Of a stretch of DNA of 64,000 bases, positions 7,810 through 15,676 are shown piece by piece; within the stretch, counting starts at the first letter, position 1, and every line of letters begins with the position of its first letter. The stretch is taken from positions 1 through 64,000 of the forward strand of contig NZ_BCWU01000017.1 of the NCBI RefSeq assembly GCF_001592365.1, in the 5' to 3' direction. The stretch comes from Gordonia hydrophobica NBRC 16057. GTDB lineage: Bacteria; Actinomycetota; Actinomycetes; Mycobacteriales; Mycobacteriaceae. A program made the translations under genes and the position numbers. Under the pieces are notes generated by a model. The model searched no databases, was not told the origin of the DNA, and saw only the letters and a program-made list of their open reading frames with translations.

Positions 7810-8591
7810 TGCAGTCCCTTCGGAGACAGATAGCGTTCGGCGAGCGCTCCGAGCCAGTCCACCGCGAGCGCCAACGCCACCGACAGCAGCGCGCCGACGA
7901 CGAGCGTAACGTTGTCGCGCAGCTTGTATCCGGTGTCGATGAGGATGCCGAGGCCGCCCGCGTTGACCAGGAAGCACAGGGTGGCGGTGCCGACCGCGAG
8001 CACCAGCGACGTGCGCAGGCCCGCGAGGATGAACGGGACGGCGAGCGGCAGTTCCACCTTGCCGAGCACCTTGAGCTCGGACATGCCCTGTCCCTTGGCT
8101 GCGTCGGTGATGGCCGGGTCCACCTCCTGCAGACCCAGCATGCTGTTTCGCAGCACGGGCAGCAGTGAGTAGAACGCGATCGGGAGGACGCCGATCCAGA
8201 AGCCGGTCGCCGCGGTCCACAGGAAGAACAGGACCAGCAGCCCGATGGCGGGCGCGGCCTGACCGATGTTCGCGATGCCGATGAAGAACGGGGCGAGCCA
8301 GCGGAAGCGCGGACGCGTCACGATGATCGCGAGCGGGACTGCCACGACGAGCACGATCGCCGCGATCGCCGCGGTGAGCGCCAGGTGCTCGCCGGTGAGT
8401 TGCGTGATGTACGAGCCGTTGATGGTCGCCTGCTGGGTTGCCGTCAGGTCGCGGCTGAAGGCCCAGACCAGGACGCCGACGGCGAGCAGCACCGCGACGG
8501 CCGGCTGGATCAGGAGTTGCAGGGCGGTCGTACGACCCGACGAACCGGAATCCGGTGCTCCGGACTCGGCGGGCGTGGTGCGCGTCGCCAT
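7806..8591 (-). CDS. OpuC/ProU-type ABC transporter permease
   Basis: The 261-aa permease has about six membrane helices and the inner-membrane component motif with the EAA-like loop DPAITDAAKGQGMSELKVLGKVELPLAVPFI (given in pieces: DPAITDAAKGQGM, then KVELPLAVP), which contacts the ATPase. The N-terminal 25 residues are cytosolic and Ser/Pro-rich. The ATG at 8591 overlaps the ATPase stop. It works with the second permease at 9784 as a heterodimeric channel for osmolyte import. Confidence 0.88.
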   Translation of the reverse strand: MATRTTPAESGAPDSGSSGRTTALQLLIQPAVAVLLAVGVLVWAFSRDLTATQQATINGSYITQLTGEHLALTAAIAAIVLVVAVPLAIIVTRPRFRWLAPFFIGIANIGQAAPAIGLLVLFFLWTAATGFWIGVLPIAFYSLLPVLRNSMLGLQEVDPAITDAAKGQGMSELKVLGKVELPLAVPFILAGLRTSLVLAVGTATLCFLVNAGGLGILIDTGYKLRDNVTLVVGALLSVALALAVDWLGALAERYLSPKGLQ

Positions 8592-9787
8592 CAGGTCGGG
8601 CTCTCGGACGGGTCGGGCTCGAAGATCGCTGGATCGTCCTCGTGTTGCTCGCGCAGCGACCGGATGGTTTCGATGAGCGTCTCGATCGTCACCACGCCGT
8701 GGTAGCGCCCTCGTGCGGCGGTGACGACCGCCGACGCATTGCGCTCGGCGAGGATCGCCTCCAGTGCGTCCTGCAGGGTCGACGACGTCGACACCAGCTC
8801 GCCGACCGGGAGTCCGATGCCACGCAGCGACGAGACACCGGCGAGGTGCTTGCGGTCGGTCCAACGGACCGGCCGGTCGCGGGCGTCGAGGATGATGCCC
8901 CAGTCATTGCCGATCCGCGCGGCGAACTCGGCGACCGAGTCGTTCTCGTGCGCGGTCGGGCGCTGCTCGAGGTCGATGTCGCGGACCTTGAGCAGGTTCA
9001 GTTGCTGCAGGGATGCACCCTGCCCGATGAAGCCTGCGACGGTCTCGTCGGCGGGATTGGCGAGGATGGCCTCCGGCGAGTCGTACTGCAGGACCGACGA
9101 GCGCTGCCCCAGGACGGCGATCTTGTCGCCGAGTTTCACAGCCTCGCTGAAGTCGTGCGTCACGAAGACGATCGTCTTACGGACCTCGGCCTGGATCTGC
9201 ATCAGCTCGTCCTGCAGCAGGCCGCGGGTGATCGGGTCGACGGCGCCGAACGGCTCGTCCATCAGCAGGACCGGAGGGTCTGCGGCGAGGGCCCTGGCGA
9301 CGCCGACGCGCTGCTGCTGTCCTCCCGAGAGCTGCCGGGGAAAACGATCGGCGAACTCGGCGGAGTCCAGGCCCACGGTGTCGAGCAGTTCCTCCACACG
9401 GTCGGCGATCCGCTTGCGGTCCCACTTCAGCAACTTCGGGACCACCGCGATGTTCTGCGCGACGGTCATGTGCGGAAAGAGACCGCCCTGCTGAATCGCG
9501 TATCCGATGCTCTGACGCAGTTTGTTCGGATCGATGGAGAGGGCGTCACGGCCGCCGATGGTGATGGTTCCCGACGTCGGTTCGATGAGTCGGTTGATCA
9601 TTCTCATCGTCGTCGTCTTGCCGCTGCCCGACGGACCGACGAAGACCACGAATTCGCCTGCGGGAATCGTCAATGAGACGTCCGCAACGGCGGGTTCGGA
9701 CTGTCCGGGATACGTTTTGGAGACGTGATCGAGCACGATTTCGACGCCTGAGATCCCATTGTCCGGAGTGCTTTTCTCGACGCTCAA
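8591..9787 (-). CDS. Osmolyte ABC transporter ATPase with CBS domains (OpuCA-like)
   Basis: The 398-aa ATPase has Walker A GPSGSGKTT (about residue 52), Q-loop YAIQQGGLFPHMT, signature LSGGQQQR (about 153), Walker B VLLMDEPFGAVDP and switch histidine VTHDF. The last 120 residues form a pair of CBS-type repeats (EPTSGTIT region aside, RDIDLEQRP to VVTIETLIETI), which in OpuA/OpuC sense ionic strength or nucleotides. The start at 9787 overlaps the upstream permease stop by four bases. The length fits OpuCA. Confidence 0.9.
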   Translation of the reverse strand: MSVEKSTPDNGISGVEIVLDHVSKTYPGQSEPAVADVSLTIPAGEFVVFVGPSGSGKTTTMRMINRLIEPTSGTITIGGRDALSIDPNKLRQSIGYAIQQGGLFPHMTVAQNIAVVPKLLKWDRKRIADRVEELLDTVGLDSAEFADRFPRQLSGGQQQRVGVARALAADPPVLLMDEPFGAVDPITRGLLQDELMQIQAEVRKTIVFVTHDFSEAVKLGDKIAVLGQRSSVLQYDSPEAILANPADETVAGFIGQGASLQQLNLLKVRDIDLEQRPTAHENDSVAEFAARIGNDWGIILDARDRPVRWTDRKHLAGVSSLRGIGLPVGELVSTSSTLQDALEAILAERNASAVVTAARGRYHGVVTIETLIETIRSLREQHEDDPAIFEPDPSESPT

Positions 9788-10431
9788 CGGATGCCTTTCG
9801 AAGTAGTCAACCGGCCGATCACCACGTAGATCCCGTCCAAGATCAACGCGAGGATCACGATCAGCACGGTGCCGGTCAAGGCCTGCGGGACAGCTGTCGG
9901 ACTGCCGACGCGCGACAGGCCGGAGAAGATCAGGTTGCCGAGTCCGGGGCCCTTGGCGTAGGCCGCGATCGCGAGGATTCCCATCGCCATCTGGGTGGCC
10001 ACCCGCATGCCGGTGAGGATGGAGGGCCAGGCCAGCGGCAGTTCCACCCGAGCCAGGACCAGCACACGGTTCATGCCGATGCCCTTGGCCGCGTCAGTGA
10101 TCGCCGGATCGACCGCGCCGAGCCCGACGATCGTGTTCCGCACGATCGGCAGGAGCGAGTACAGGGTGAGCGCGATGACCGTCGGCGGGACGCCGAGACC
10201 GACGACCGGAATCAGCAGCCCCAAGAGAGCGAATGACGGAATGGTGAGAATGGTGCTGGAGAGCGCCGTGGCGATCGCGGAACCGGCGGGACTGCGATAG
10301 ACGAGAATCCCGACTGCGACGCCGATGACCGTGGCCAACAGTAGACATTGAATGACCGCGCTCACGTGCAGATAAGAATCCACCACGAGTTGAGACCGGC
10401 GGTGCGAGATGAATTCCCATATAGAATTCAG
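9784..10431 (-). CDS. OpuC/ProU-type permease, first gene of operon; possible CTG start
   Basis: The core is a permease with EAA-type loop DPAITDAAKGIGM and KGPGLGNLIF. A GTG at 10386 gives 200 aa, but coding-like sequence continues upstream in frame: NSIWEFISHRRSQL directly precedes VVDSYLHVSAV, as in complete family members, which begin with a short WxFI-type segment. No ATG, GTG or TTG exists in those 15 codons; a CTG at 10431 with AAGGGG eight bases upstream would give 215 aa. An 8-codon frame (ATG at 10454, stop at 10430-10428) overlaps that CTG and might couple or regulate its translation. The GTG start remains the conservative alternative. Confidence 0.85.
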   Translation of the reverse strand: MNSIWEFISHRRSQLVVDSYLHVSAVIQCLLLATVIGVAVGILVYRSPAGSAIATALSSTILTIPSFALLGLLIPVVGLGVPPTVIALTLYSLLPIVRNTIVGLGAVDPAITDAAKGIGMNRVLVLARVELPLAWPSILTGMRVATQMAMGILAIAAYAKGPGLGNLIFSGLSRVGSPTAVPQALTGTVLIVILALILDGIYVVIGRLTTSKGIR

Positions 10432-10858
10432 AGCATTTCCCCTTGATTCACCATTCGACCGTATCGCATGTCTGAGAGGACTGTGTGGAGACTTTGTGAA
10501 TCACCCGGTCAGCCGACGTGTCATCGAGTCGGACGACAGCGAGGCGGGCTGTGAATCGCCGGCGAAGGCGGCCGGACTTCGTGAGGACGCGCAGAGGCGG
10601 GCACTCGGTCCGCTCAACATGAGTCGAGCGGGCGCTCGGCACGCGGTCACACCCGTCAGGTCGGTCGGCCCGATCGACGTCACCCCGCCGCCCCTGTCGT
10701 GGTCTGAACGGCGGTCGATAGCGGAGACCAAGTCCGTCTGACCGAACGGTGCCGCGGTGCAAGTGTCGGAATCTCGGACAGTTATCGCACCGTGTCCGGA
10801 GTGACGATGATCTCGGTGGTCGACCGTGACCGTCATCACTTTGAAAGGACGTCGCACT
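10432..10858. other. Divergent intergenic region, transporter/alcohol dehydrogenase
   Basis: About 430 bp without a convincing gene separates the minus-strand osmolyte operon from the plus-strand dehydrogenase. At 10764-10780 there is a 17-bp imperfect dyad of the form TGTCnGAnnnTCnGACA, and a third TGTCCGGA follows at 10793-10800; these could be operator half-sites for the dehydrogenase. The ribosome-binding site TTGAAAGGA (10841-10849) precedes the dehydrogenase start. Confidence 0.45.
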
Positions 10859-11972
10859 ATGAAGACGAAAGCCGCTATTCTCACCGGGGTCGGGCAACCC
10901 TTCGAAATCGTGGAACTGGAGCTCGACGGCCCCAAGGCCGGTGAAGTACTCGTCAAGTTCACGGCGGGCCGGGCTCTGCCATTCGGATCTGCATCTCACC
11001 GACGGCGACCTTCCGCCGCGCTTCCCCATGGTCGGCGGACACGAAGGATCCGGGATCATCGAGGAGATCGGACCGGGCGTGACCAAAGTGAAGCCGGGCG
11101 ACCACGTGGTCTGCAGTTTCATCCCCAACTGCGGCACGTGTCGGTACTGCTCCACCGGTCGGCAATCCCTGTGCGACCTCGGCGCGACGATTCTTGAAGG
11201 TTCGCTCCCCGACGGCTCATTCCGGTTCCACAACGGTGACGAGGACCTCGGCGGCATGTGCATGCTCGGGACGTTCTCCGAGCGCGCGACGGTCTCGCAG
11301 CACTCCGTCGTGAAGATCGACGACTGGTTGCCTCTGGACAAGGCCGTCCTCGTCGGTTGCGGTGTCCCGACCGGGTGGGGCGCGGCGGTGTACACCGGCA
11401 ACGTCCGCGCCGGAGACATCGTCGTGATCTACGGCATCGGCGGCATCGGGATGAATTCAGTGCAGGGCGCGGTGCACGCGGGGGCCAAGTACGTCATCGT
11501 CGTCGACCCCGTCCAACTCAAACGTGATACCGCCCGTCAGTTCGGGGCCACCCACGCGTTCGCCACCGCAGCGGAAGCGCAGGAGAAGCTCACCGAACTC
11601 AGTTGGGGCCAGGGTGCCGATGTCGCGATCGTGACGGTCGGAACCGTCGACGAGGACACCGTCTCCGCGGCGATCGCATCACTCGGCAAGGGTGGATCAG
11701 CAGTCATCGTCGGACTCGCGAGCCCGGAGAAGTTCACGGTGCACTGGCCTGGACTGGACCTCACATTGAGTGAGAAATCAATCAAGGGCAGTCTTTTCGG
11801 TTCGGCGAACCCTCAATACGACATCGTCCGGCTCCTCCGGCTGTACGACGCCGGACAGTTGAAACTCGATGAACTCGTCACCACGACGTATTCCCTTGAG
11901 CAGGTGAACGAGGGCTATCAGGACCTTCGGGACGGCAAGAACATTCGCGGAGTCATCATCCATGACCTCTGA
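10859..11972 (+). pseudogene. NDMA-dependent-type alcohol dehydrogenase, single-base frameshift
   Basis: The zinc-dependent MDR alcohol dehydrogenase starts at ATG 10859 (AAAGGA upstream) and reads KTKAAILTGVGQPFEIVELE to about codon 36, then continues in another frame with AGLCHSDLHLTDGDL, GGHEGSG, the structural-zinc CGTCRYCSTGRQSLC and Rossmann GIGGIGMNSVQGAV. One extra G in the run at 10966-10968 explains the break: removing it joins the frames exactly and gives 370 aa, the normal size for this family (mycofactocin/NDMA-dependent ADH clade). Apart from that base, every motif is intact, so this is either a sequencing error or a very recent mutation. It ends 11 bases into the lipase gene. 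Confidence 0.85.
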
Positions 11973-13023
11973 TCACAGGCAGGGAACGCCTCGACGACCT
12001 GCTCGGCACCGTCGACGCAGGAACTGGGCGATCTGGCCGATCACAGTGGCGGCGGCCGTGACCGCGGCACTTCTGGGATCGGCGACGAGTCACGCGGACA
12101 CCGCATCCACGGGGCCGCGCCTGTCGACCCCGCTCAGCCGACTTGCTGCCGCGCTCCACTGCTCCGCATCGACAACGGTGACACGAGATCGCAGCGTGCT
12201 GCTGATCCCGGGCACTTCGCAAACCGGTGCCGAGGCGTGGAATTGGAACTACGTGCCCGCATTGTCGAAGGCGGGATTCCACGTCTGCACAGTGGACCTG
12301 CGCGACCGCGGCCTCGCCGATATTCAAACTTCCACCGAATATGTGGTCAACGCTGTCCGCACGATGGTCGAACGATATCGGAGCGACGTGTCGATCATCG
12401 GCTTCTCGCAGGGGCCGCTCGAGGCGCGCTGGGCGGTGACTTACTGGCCGGACGTGCGCGAGAACGTTGATGACCTGATCGCCATCGAGGCGCCGAACCG
12501 GGGTGCCGCCCTCTCGAGTGCGACGTGTTCGGTGGGTCAGTGCGTGCCGTCGATGTGGCAGATGCGCCAGGGCTCAACGTTTCTGACGGCTTTGAGTTCG
12601 GGCGATCAGACGCCGGGCGACATCAGTTATACGAGCATCTACTCTCAGACTGACGAGTTCGTCTTTCCACAGACACCGCTGTCGGTCTCACGTCTGTCGG
12701 GCAATGCCAAGAACATTCGAGTGCAGAGCGTCTGTCCGGGACGCGTCGTCGATCACGTCGGCGCAACCGGCGATGCGGTTGTCTACGCCCTCGCCGAGGA
12801 TGCCCTCATCCATGCGGGCGCCGCTCAGCCTGCCAGAGTGAATCGCCGCGTGTGCGGTGACAGCACGCTGCCGGGATTGAGCGCACAGAAGGCTGCCGCC
12901 AACTACACGGCCACCATGGCAGGGGCAGGTCCCGACTTCGCCGGCTTGACGTATCAGCGAGTCGACTCGGAGCCTGCACTTCGGTGCTACGCCAAATCGG
13001 ATCGTCCGCGGGCGTGCTCGTGA
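11962..13023 (+). CDS. Secreted class-2 lipase/esterase
   Basis: This 353-aa exported alpha/beta hydrolase has a basic N-terminus, hydrophobic core (WAIWPITVAAAVTAALLG) and cleavage near SHADT. The oxyanion strand VLLIPGTSQTG is followed by the nucleophile elbow GFSQG (Ser about residue 150), acid TDEFVFP and histidine VVDHVGATGD, the order of the lipase class-2 (actinobacterial secreted lipase) family; several Cys pairs suggest disulfides. The start overlaps the end of the alcohol dehydrogenase by 11 bases, so the two are probably co-transcribed. The substrate is likely acylglycerol or another ester, unproven. Confidence 0.85.
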   Translation: MTSDHRQGTPRRPARHRRRRNWAIWPITVAAAVTAALLGSATSHADTASTGPRLSTPLSRLAAALHCSASTTVTRDRSVLLIPGTSQTGAEAWNWNYVPALSKAGFHVCTVDLRDRGLADIQTSTEYVVNAVRTMVERYRSDVSIIGFSQGPLEARWAVTYWPDVRENVDDLIAIEAPNRGAALSSATCSVGQCVPSMWQMRQGSTFLTALSSGDQTPGDISYTSIYSQTDEFVFPQTPLSVSRLSGNAKNIRVQSVCPGRVVDHVGATGDAVVYALAEDALIHAGAAQPARVNRRVCGDSTLPGLSAQKAAANYTATMAGAGPDFAGLTYQRVDSEPALRCYAKSDRPRACS

Positions 13024-13085
13024 CTCGTGCCTTGCACTCGTGTCCTGCGGCGCCTGAATCGACCCGTCAACGATAATCTTCGTCT

Positions 13086-13117
13086 GGGCGCGTGGGTCCG
13101 TTCGGATCCACGCGCCC
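13086..13117 (+). terminator. Strong hairpin after lipase gene
   Basis: The arms GGGCGCGTGG and CCACGCGCCC pair perfectly, extended by a G-T wobble and TCC/GGA, to a 14-bp stem with a GTTC loop. It lies between the lipase stop and the ribosome-binding site of the next gene. There is no T-run, as is usual for actinobacterial hairpin terminators. Confidence 0.7.
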
Positions 13118-13147
13118 GGACGACATCGTGGCGAGGAGGTCAACACC

Positions 13148-14086
13148 ATGGCGCAACGGAGTGTCGGCACGCGCTGGACGATCGACGACGCGCCCGACCA
13201 GACCGGGCGCGTCGCGGTCGTGACCGGCGCCAACTCGGGTATCGGCGCAGCGACGGCACGCGCGCTGGCGCGACTCGGCGCGACGGTCGTCATGGCCTGC
13301 CGTACAGCAGAGACTGCTCGGGCCGTGCGCGCGGACATCCTCGCCGAATACCCGACCGCCGACATCCGAGTGGTTGCGCTCGACCTCGCGGATGCCGAGT
13401 CAATCGAACGATGTGCCGACCACATCAATGCTCGACACCCGACCATCGATCTTGTGGTGGCGAACGCAGGCTTCATCCCCACGGAGATCGTCCGGGACGC
13501 CGACGGCGTGGAGCTCGGCTTCGCGTCGACGTTCCTCGGTCATTTCGCGCTGATCGGGCGTCTCTGTGCAGGAGTGCAGCGCGCGCAGGCGGCCCGTGTG
13601 GTCACGATCGGGAGCCTCGCGCACCGCTCGAAGCACATCGACCCAACCACGCTCGGCCTGGGACATCATCCGCCGATGCGGGCGTACGCCGAAACCAAGC
13701 TCGCGCAACTCGTCTTCGCGCAAGAACTGGATCGGCGGTTCTCGGCAATCGGCTCTGCGGCAATCTCGCTCGCCGCCCATCCCGGTGCCGCGCGGACCGG
13801 CGTCATGCGGGATCGAAACCGACTGATTCAACGCGCGTACCACAGTGAACTGTTGTGGCCCGCATTGCGTTTGTTCGTCAACGACGCCGACGACGGTGCC
13901 CTCCCGGCGCTGCGGGCCGCCACCGATCCCACCGCCGTCGGCGGCGAGTACTTCGGTCCCTCGGGCCCCTTCCAACTCACTGGTGCGCCCGTGCGGGTCC
14001 CCAGTATCGACGTTGTCCGCGACCCGGCATTGGGACGGCGTCTGTGGAGCTTCGCCGAGACGCACACCGGTATCAGCTACCCGTGA
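13148..14086 (+). CDS. Short-chain dehydrogenase/reductase, retinol-dehydrogenase-like
   Basis: The 312-aa SDR has the nucleotide-binding TGANSGIGAATA (about residues 25-36), NAG motif VVANAGF, Ser of SLAHRSK and active-site YAETKLAQ. The extended C-terminus and the HPGAARTGV segment after the active site are typical of the long RDH/WWOX-like SDRs found in mycobacteria, which act on lipophilic alcohols or ketones. The ATG at 13148 has GAGGAGGT seven bases upstream. The substrate is unknown. Confidence 0.88.
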   Translation: MAQRSVGTRWTIDDAPDQTGRVAVVTGANSGIGAATARALARLGATVVMACRTAETARAVRADILAEYPTADIRVVALDLADAESIERCADHINARHPTIDLVVANAGFIPTEIVRDADGVELGFASTFLGHFALIGRLCAGVQRAQAARVVTIGSLAHRSKHIDPTTLGLGHHPPMRAYAETKLAQLVFAQELDRRFSAIGSAAISLAAHPGAARTGVMRDRNRLIQRAYHSELLWPALRLFVNDADDGALPALRAATDPTAVGGEYFGPSGPFQLTGAPVRVPSIDVVRDPALGRRLWSFAETHTGISYP

Positions 14087-14113
14087 GGCAGGAGCGCGAC
14101 ATGCAGTGGCCTC

Positions 14114-14677
14114 TCACCGCCACTGCGCGGAGTACTCCGGGTTCGGCCGCATGTCGATGGCACTCGCGACCCGGTTGGTCATGTTGAAGAACGCCGCGGT
14201 GGAAGCGATGTCGAAGATGTCGCGGTCGGAGAATCCGGCGTCGCGCAAGGCCTGCCGGTCGCCCTCCTCCATCTTCGCAGGCTGCTCGGTGAGCTTCTCG
14301 GCGAACTCGAGCATGGCGCGCTGTCGGTCGGACAGATCCGCGGCTCGGAAGTTCATCACCAGCATCTCGCCCAGATCCGGGTCGCCGGACAACTGGCGGA
14401 CGGCGGCTCCGTGTGCGGTCAGGCAGTAGTAGCACTTGTTGATGGAGGAGACCACGACGGCGATCATCTCCCGCTCCAGCTTCGACAGCCCGGAGTCGCC
14501 GAGCATCAGATCATTGTAACTCGTGGTGAAGGCGTTGAGTTTGGCCTCGTCGAAGGTGTACGCCTGCAGCACATTCGGGACCATGCCGAGCTTCTCGCGG
14601 CAGACGTCGAAGTACTTGCGCGTCTGAGCGCTCAGCTCCGCGGCCGGCAGGTCGAGGGCGGTGATCTTCTCGGTCAT
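14114..14677 (-). CDS. Peroxidase-related AhpD-like (carboxymuconolactone decarboxylase) protein
   Basis: The 187-aa AhpD-fold protein of the peroxidase-related subfamily has the redox pair and proton-relay histidine in SSINKCYYCLTAHGAAV (CxxC with H three residues later), KYFDVCREKLGMVPNVLQAY at the front and FFNMTNRVASAIDMRPN at the end. It probably reduces peroxides or recycles a thiol partner. The ATG at 14677 starts the conserved region. It stands alone and converges with the SDR gene. Confidence 0.88.
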   Translation of the reverse strand: MTEKITALDLPAAELSAQTRKYFDVCREKLGMVPNVLQAYTFDEAKLNAFTTSYNDLMLGDSGLSKLEREMIAVVVSSINKCYYCLTAHGAAVRQLSGDPDLGEMLVMNFRAADLSDRQRAMLEFAEKLTEQPAKMEEGDRQALRDAGFSDRDIFDIASTAAFFNMTNRVASAIDMRPNPEYSAQWR

Positions 14678-14779
14678 GGAATGCCTTCCGGGTGGTGGTC
14701 TGGGCGAGAGCCGACGCTGCAATGGTATGACGTCCAAGTATCACGTGGGCCGGATTCGACGTGTCGACGATCGACACAC

Positions 14780-14829
14780 GGGGACGCCACGATCACCCGG
14801 TGCACTGCACCAGTGATCGTGGCGTCCCC
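14780..14829. terminator. 50-bp near-perfect hairpin
   Basis: Seventeen-base arms (14780-14796 and 14813-14829, starting GGGGACGCCACG) are exactly complementary, and the intervening bases contain a further six-pair inner stem around GGTGCA. A second small palindrome (GTGTCGACGATCGACAC) lies just before it at 14761-14777. Placed 36 bp beyond the 3' end of the minus-strand gene at 14865, it most simply terminates that gene; it would fold on either strand. Confidence 0.65.
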
Positions 14830-14864
14830 ACCCCTCGTTCTCCCCCGCGAGTCCCCCCCCGGAC

Positions 14865-15572
14865 TCACCCGGCGTCGGGATACACCACCGCGACTTCTCG
14901 CGGAATCGGTCGCCGCGGAGAGCAGCCCTCCACATCGGCGTACAGGACGCGCCCCGACTCCACGGCCTGCCCATATGCGAAGAGCAGGCCGATGGCGGGA
15001 GCGAGATCGTCCTGTGTGACGGTGGGCGGCGTCATCTCCATCGCCAACGGCAGCGGGAACATCCCGAGGTCGGTGAGTTCGGAGTCCTCCCAGACCATCG
15101 GCTGCCACGGCAGTTCACTGCTGACGCGCGTCGACAGCGCATGCACCACGACGATGTTCGGCTCCTGCGACTCGTGACGGAAACCGTGACCGTCGAACTC
15201 GGCCGCCCACCACACCAGACCGTTGATCGGCGCGACCCCGGACGGTTCCGCGGAGCCGAGCGTGGTCTGGGCGATCGGTCGCTCGAAGATCAGGAATCCG
15301 TAGTGACCGTCCGCGATCAGCGAGTCGGTCATCGCCGGCGCGGTCAGCATCGAGGTGAGGGTGTTCACGCTGCTCGACGACAGCCACGTCGGATGGGCGC
15401 GCTCCACTGCGAGTTGGGCGCCGGTGAGCATCGTGTGGGTCATCACGTTTCCGCCGTCGGCCTCCCCCGCGACGGTCTGCTCCATCCGCTGGTACCCGTG
15501 GGTGAGCTCGGATCGCACACGATCGAGATCTGCCGACGACCATGCCTGTGTCTGCTCTGCGTTGAAAGTCAT
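14865..15572 (-). CDS. Hypothetical protein, unknown function
   Basis: I do not recognise this 235-aa soluble protein. It starts MTFNAEQTQAWSSADLDRV and has an alpha/beta-like pattern with recurring short strands (GFLIFERPI, NGLVWWAAEF, NIVVVHALS, REVAVVYPD). Composition and codon use look coding. The frame is open 22 codons further upstream, but the ATG at 15572 follows a plausible spacer. No signal peptide or membrane segment is seen. It is alone between a terminator-like hairpin and the YhgE/Pip gene. Confidence 0.65.
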   Translation of the reverse strand: MTFNAEQTQAWSSADLDRVRSELTHGYQRMEQTVAGEADGGNVMTHTMLTGAQLAVERAHPTWLSSSSVNTLTSMLTAPAMTDSLIADGHYGFLIFERPIAQTTLGSAEPSGVAPINGLVWWAAEFDGHGFRHESQEPNIVVVHALSTRVSSELPWQPMVWEDSELTDLGMFPLPLAMEMTPPTVTQDDLAPAIGLLFAYGQAVESGRVLYADVEGCSPRRPIPREVAVVYPDAG

Positions 15573-15676
15573 GCGCAGGACGGTAAGCGGGATCACACAA
15601 CCCGCCAAACACGGTGTCCACAGATCTGCGAATCGCAACGACGCCGCAGGTCAGGGGTTGTGGACAACCCGCGCGG

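Noticed and set aside
10940-10990. Programmed frameshift in the alcohol dehydrogenase
   Set aside because: No slippery heptamer or downstream structure was recognised, and the family has no such mechanism; a base insertion or sequencing error is simpler.
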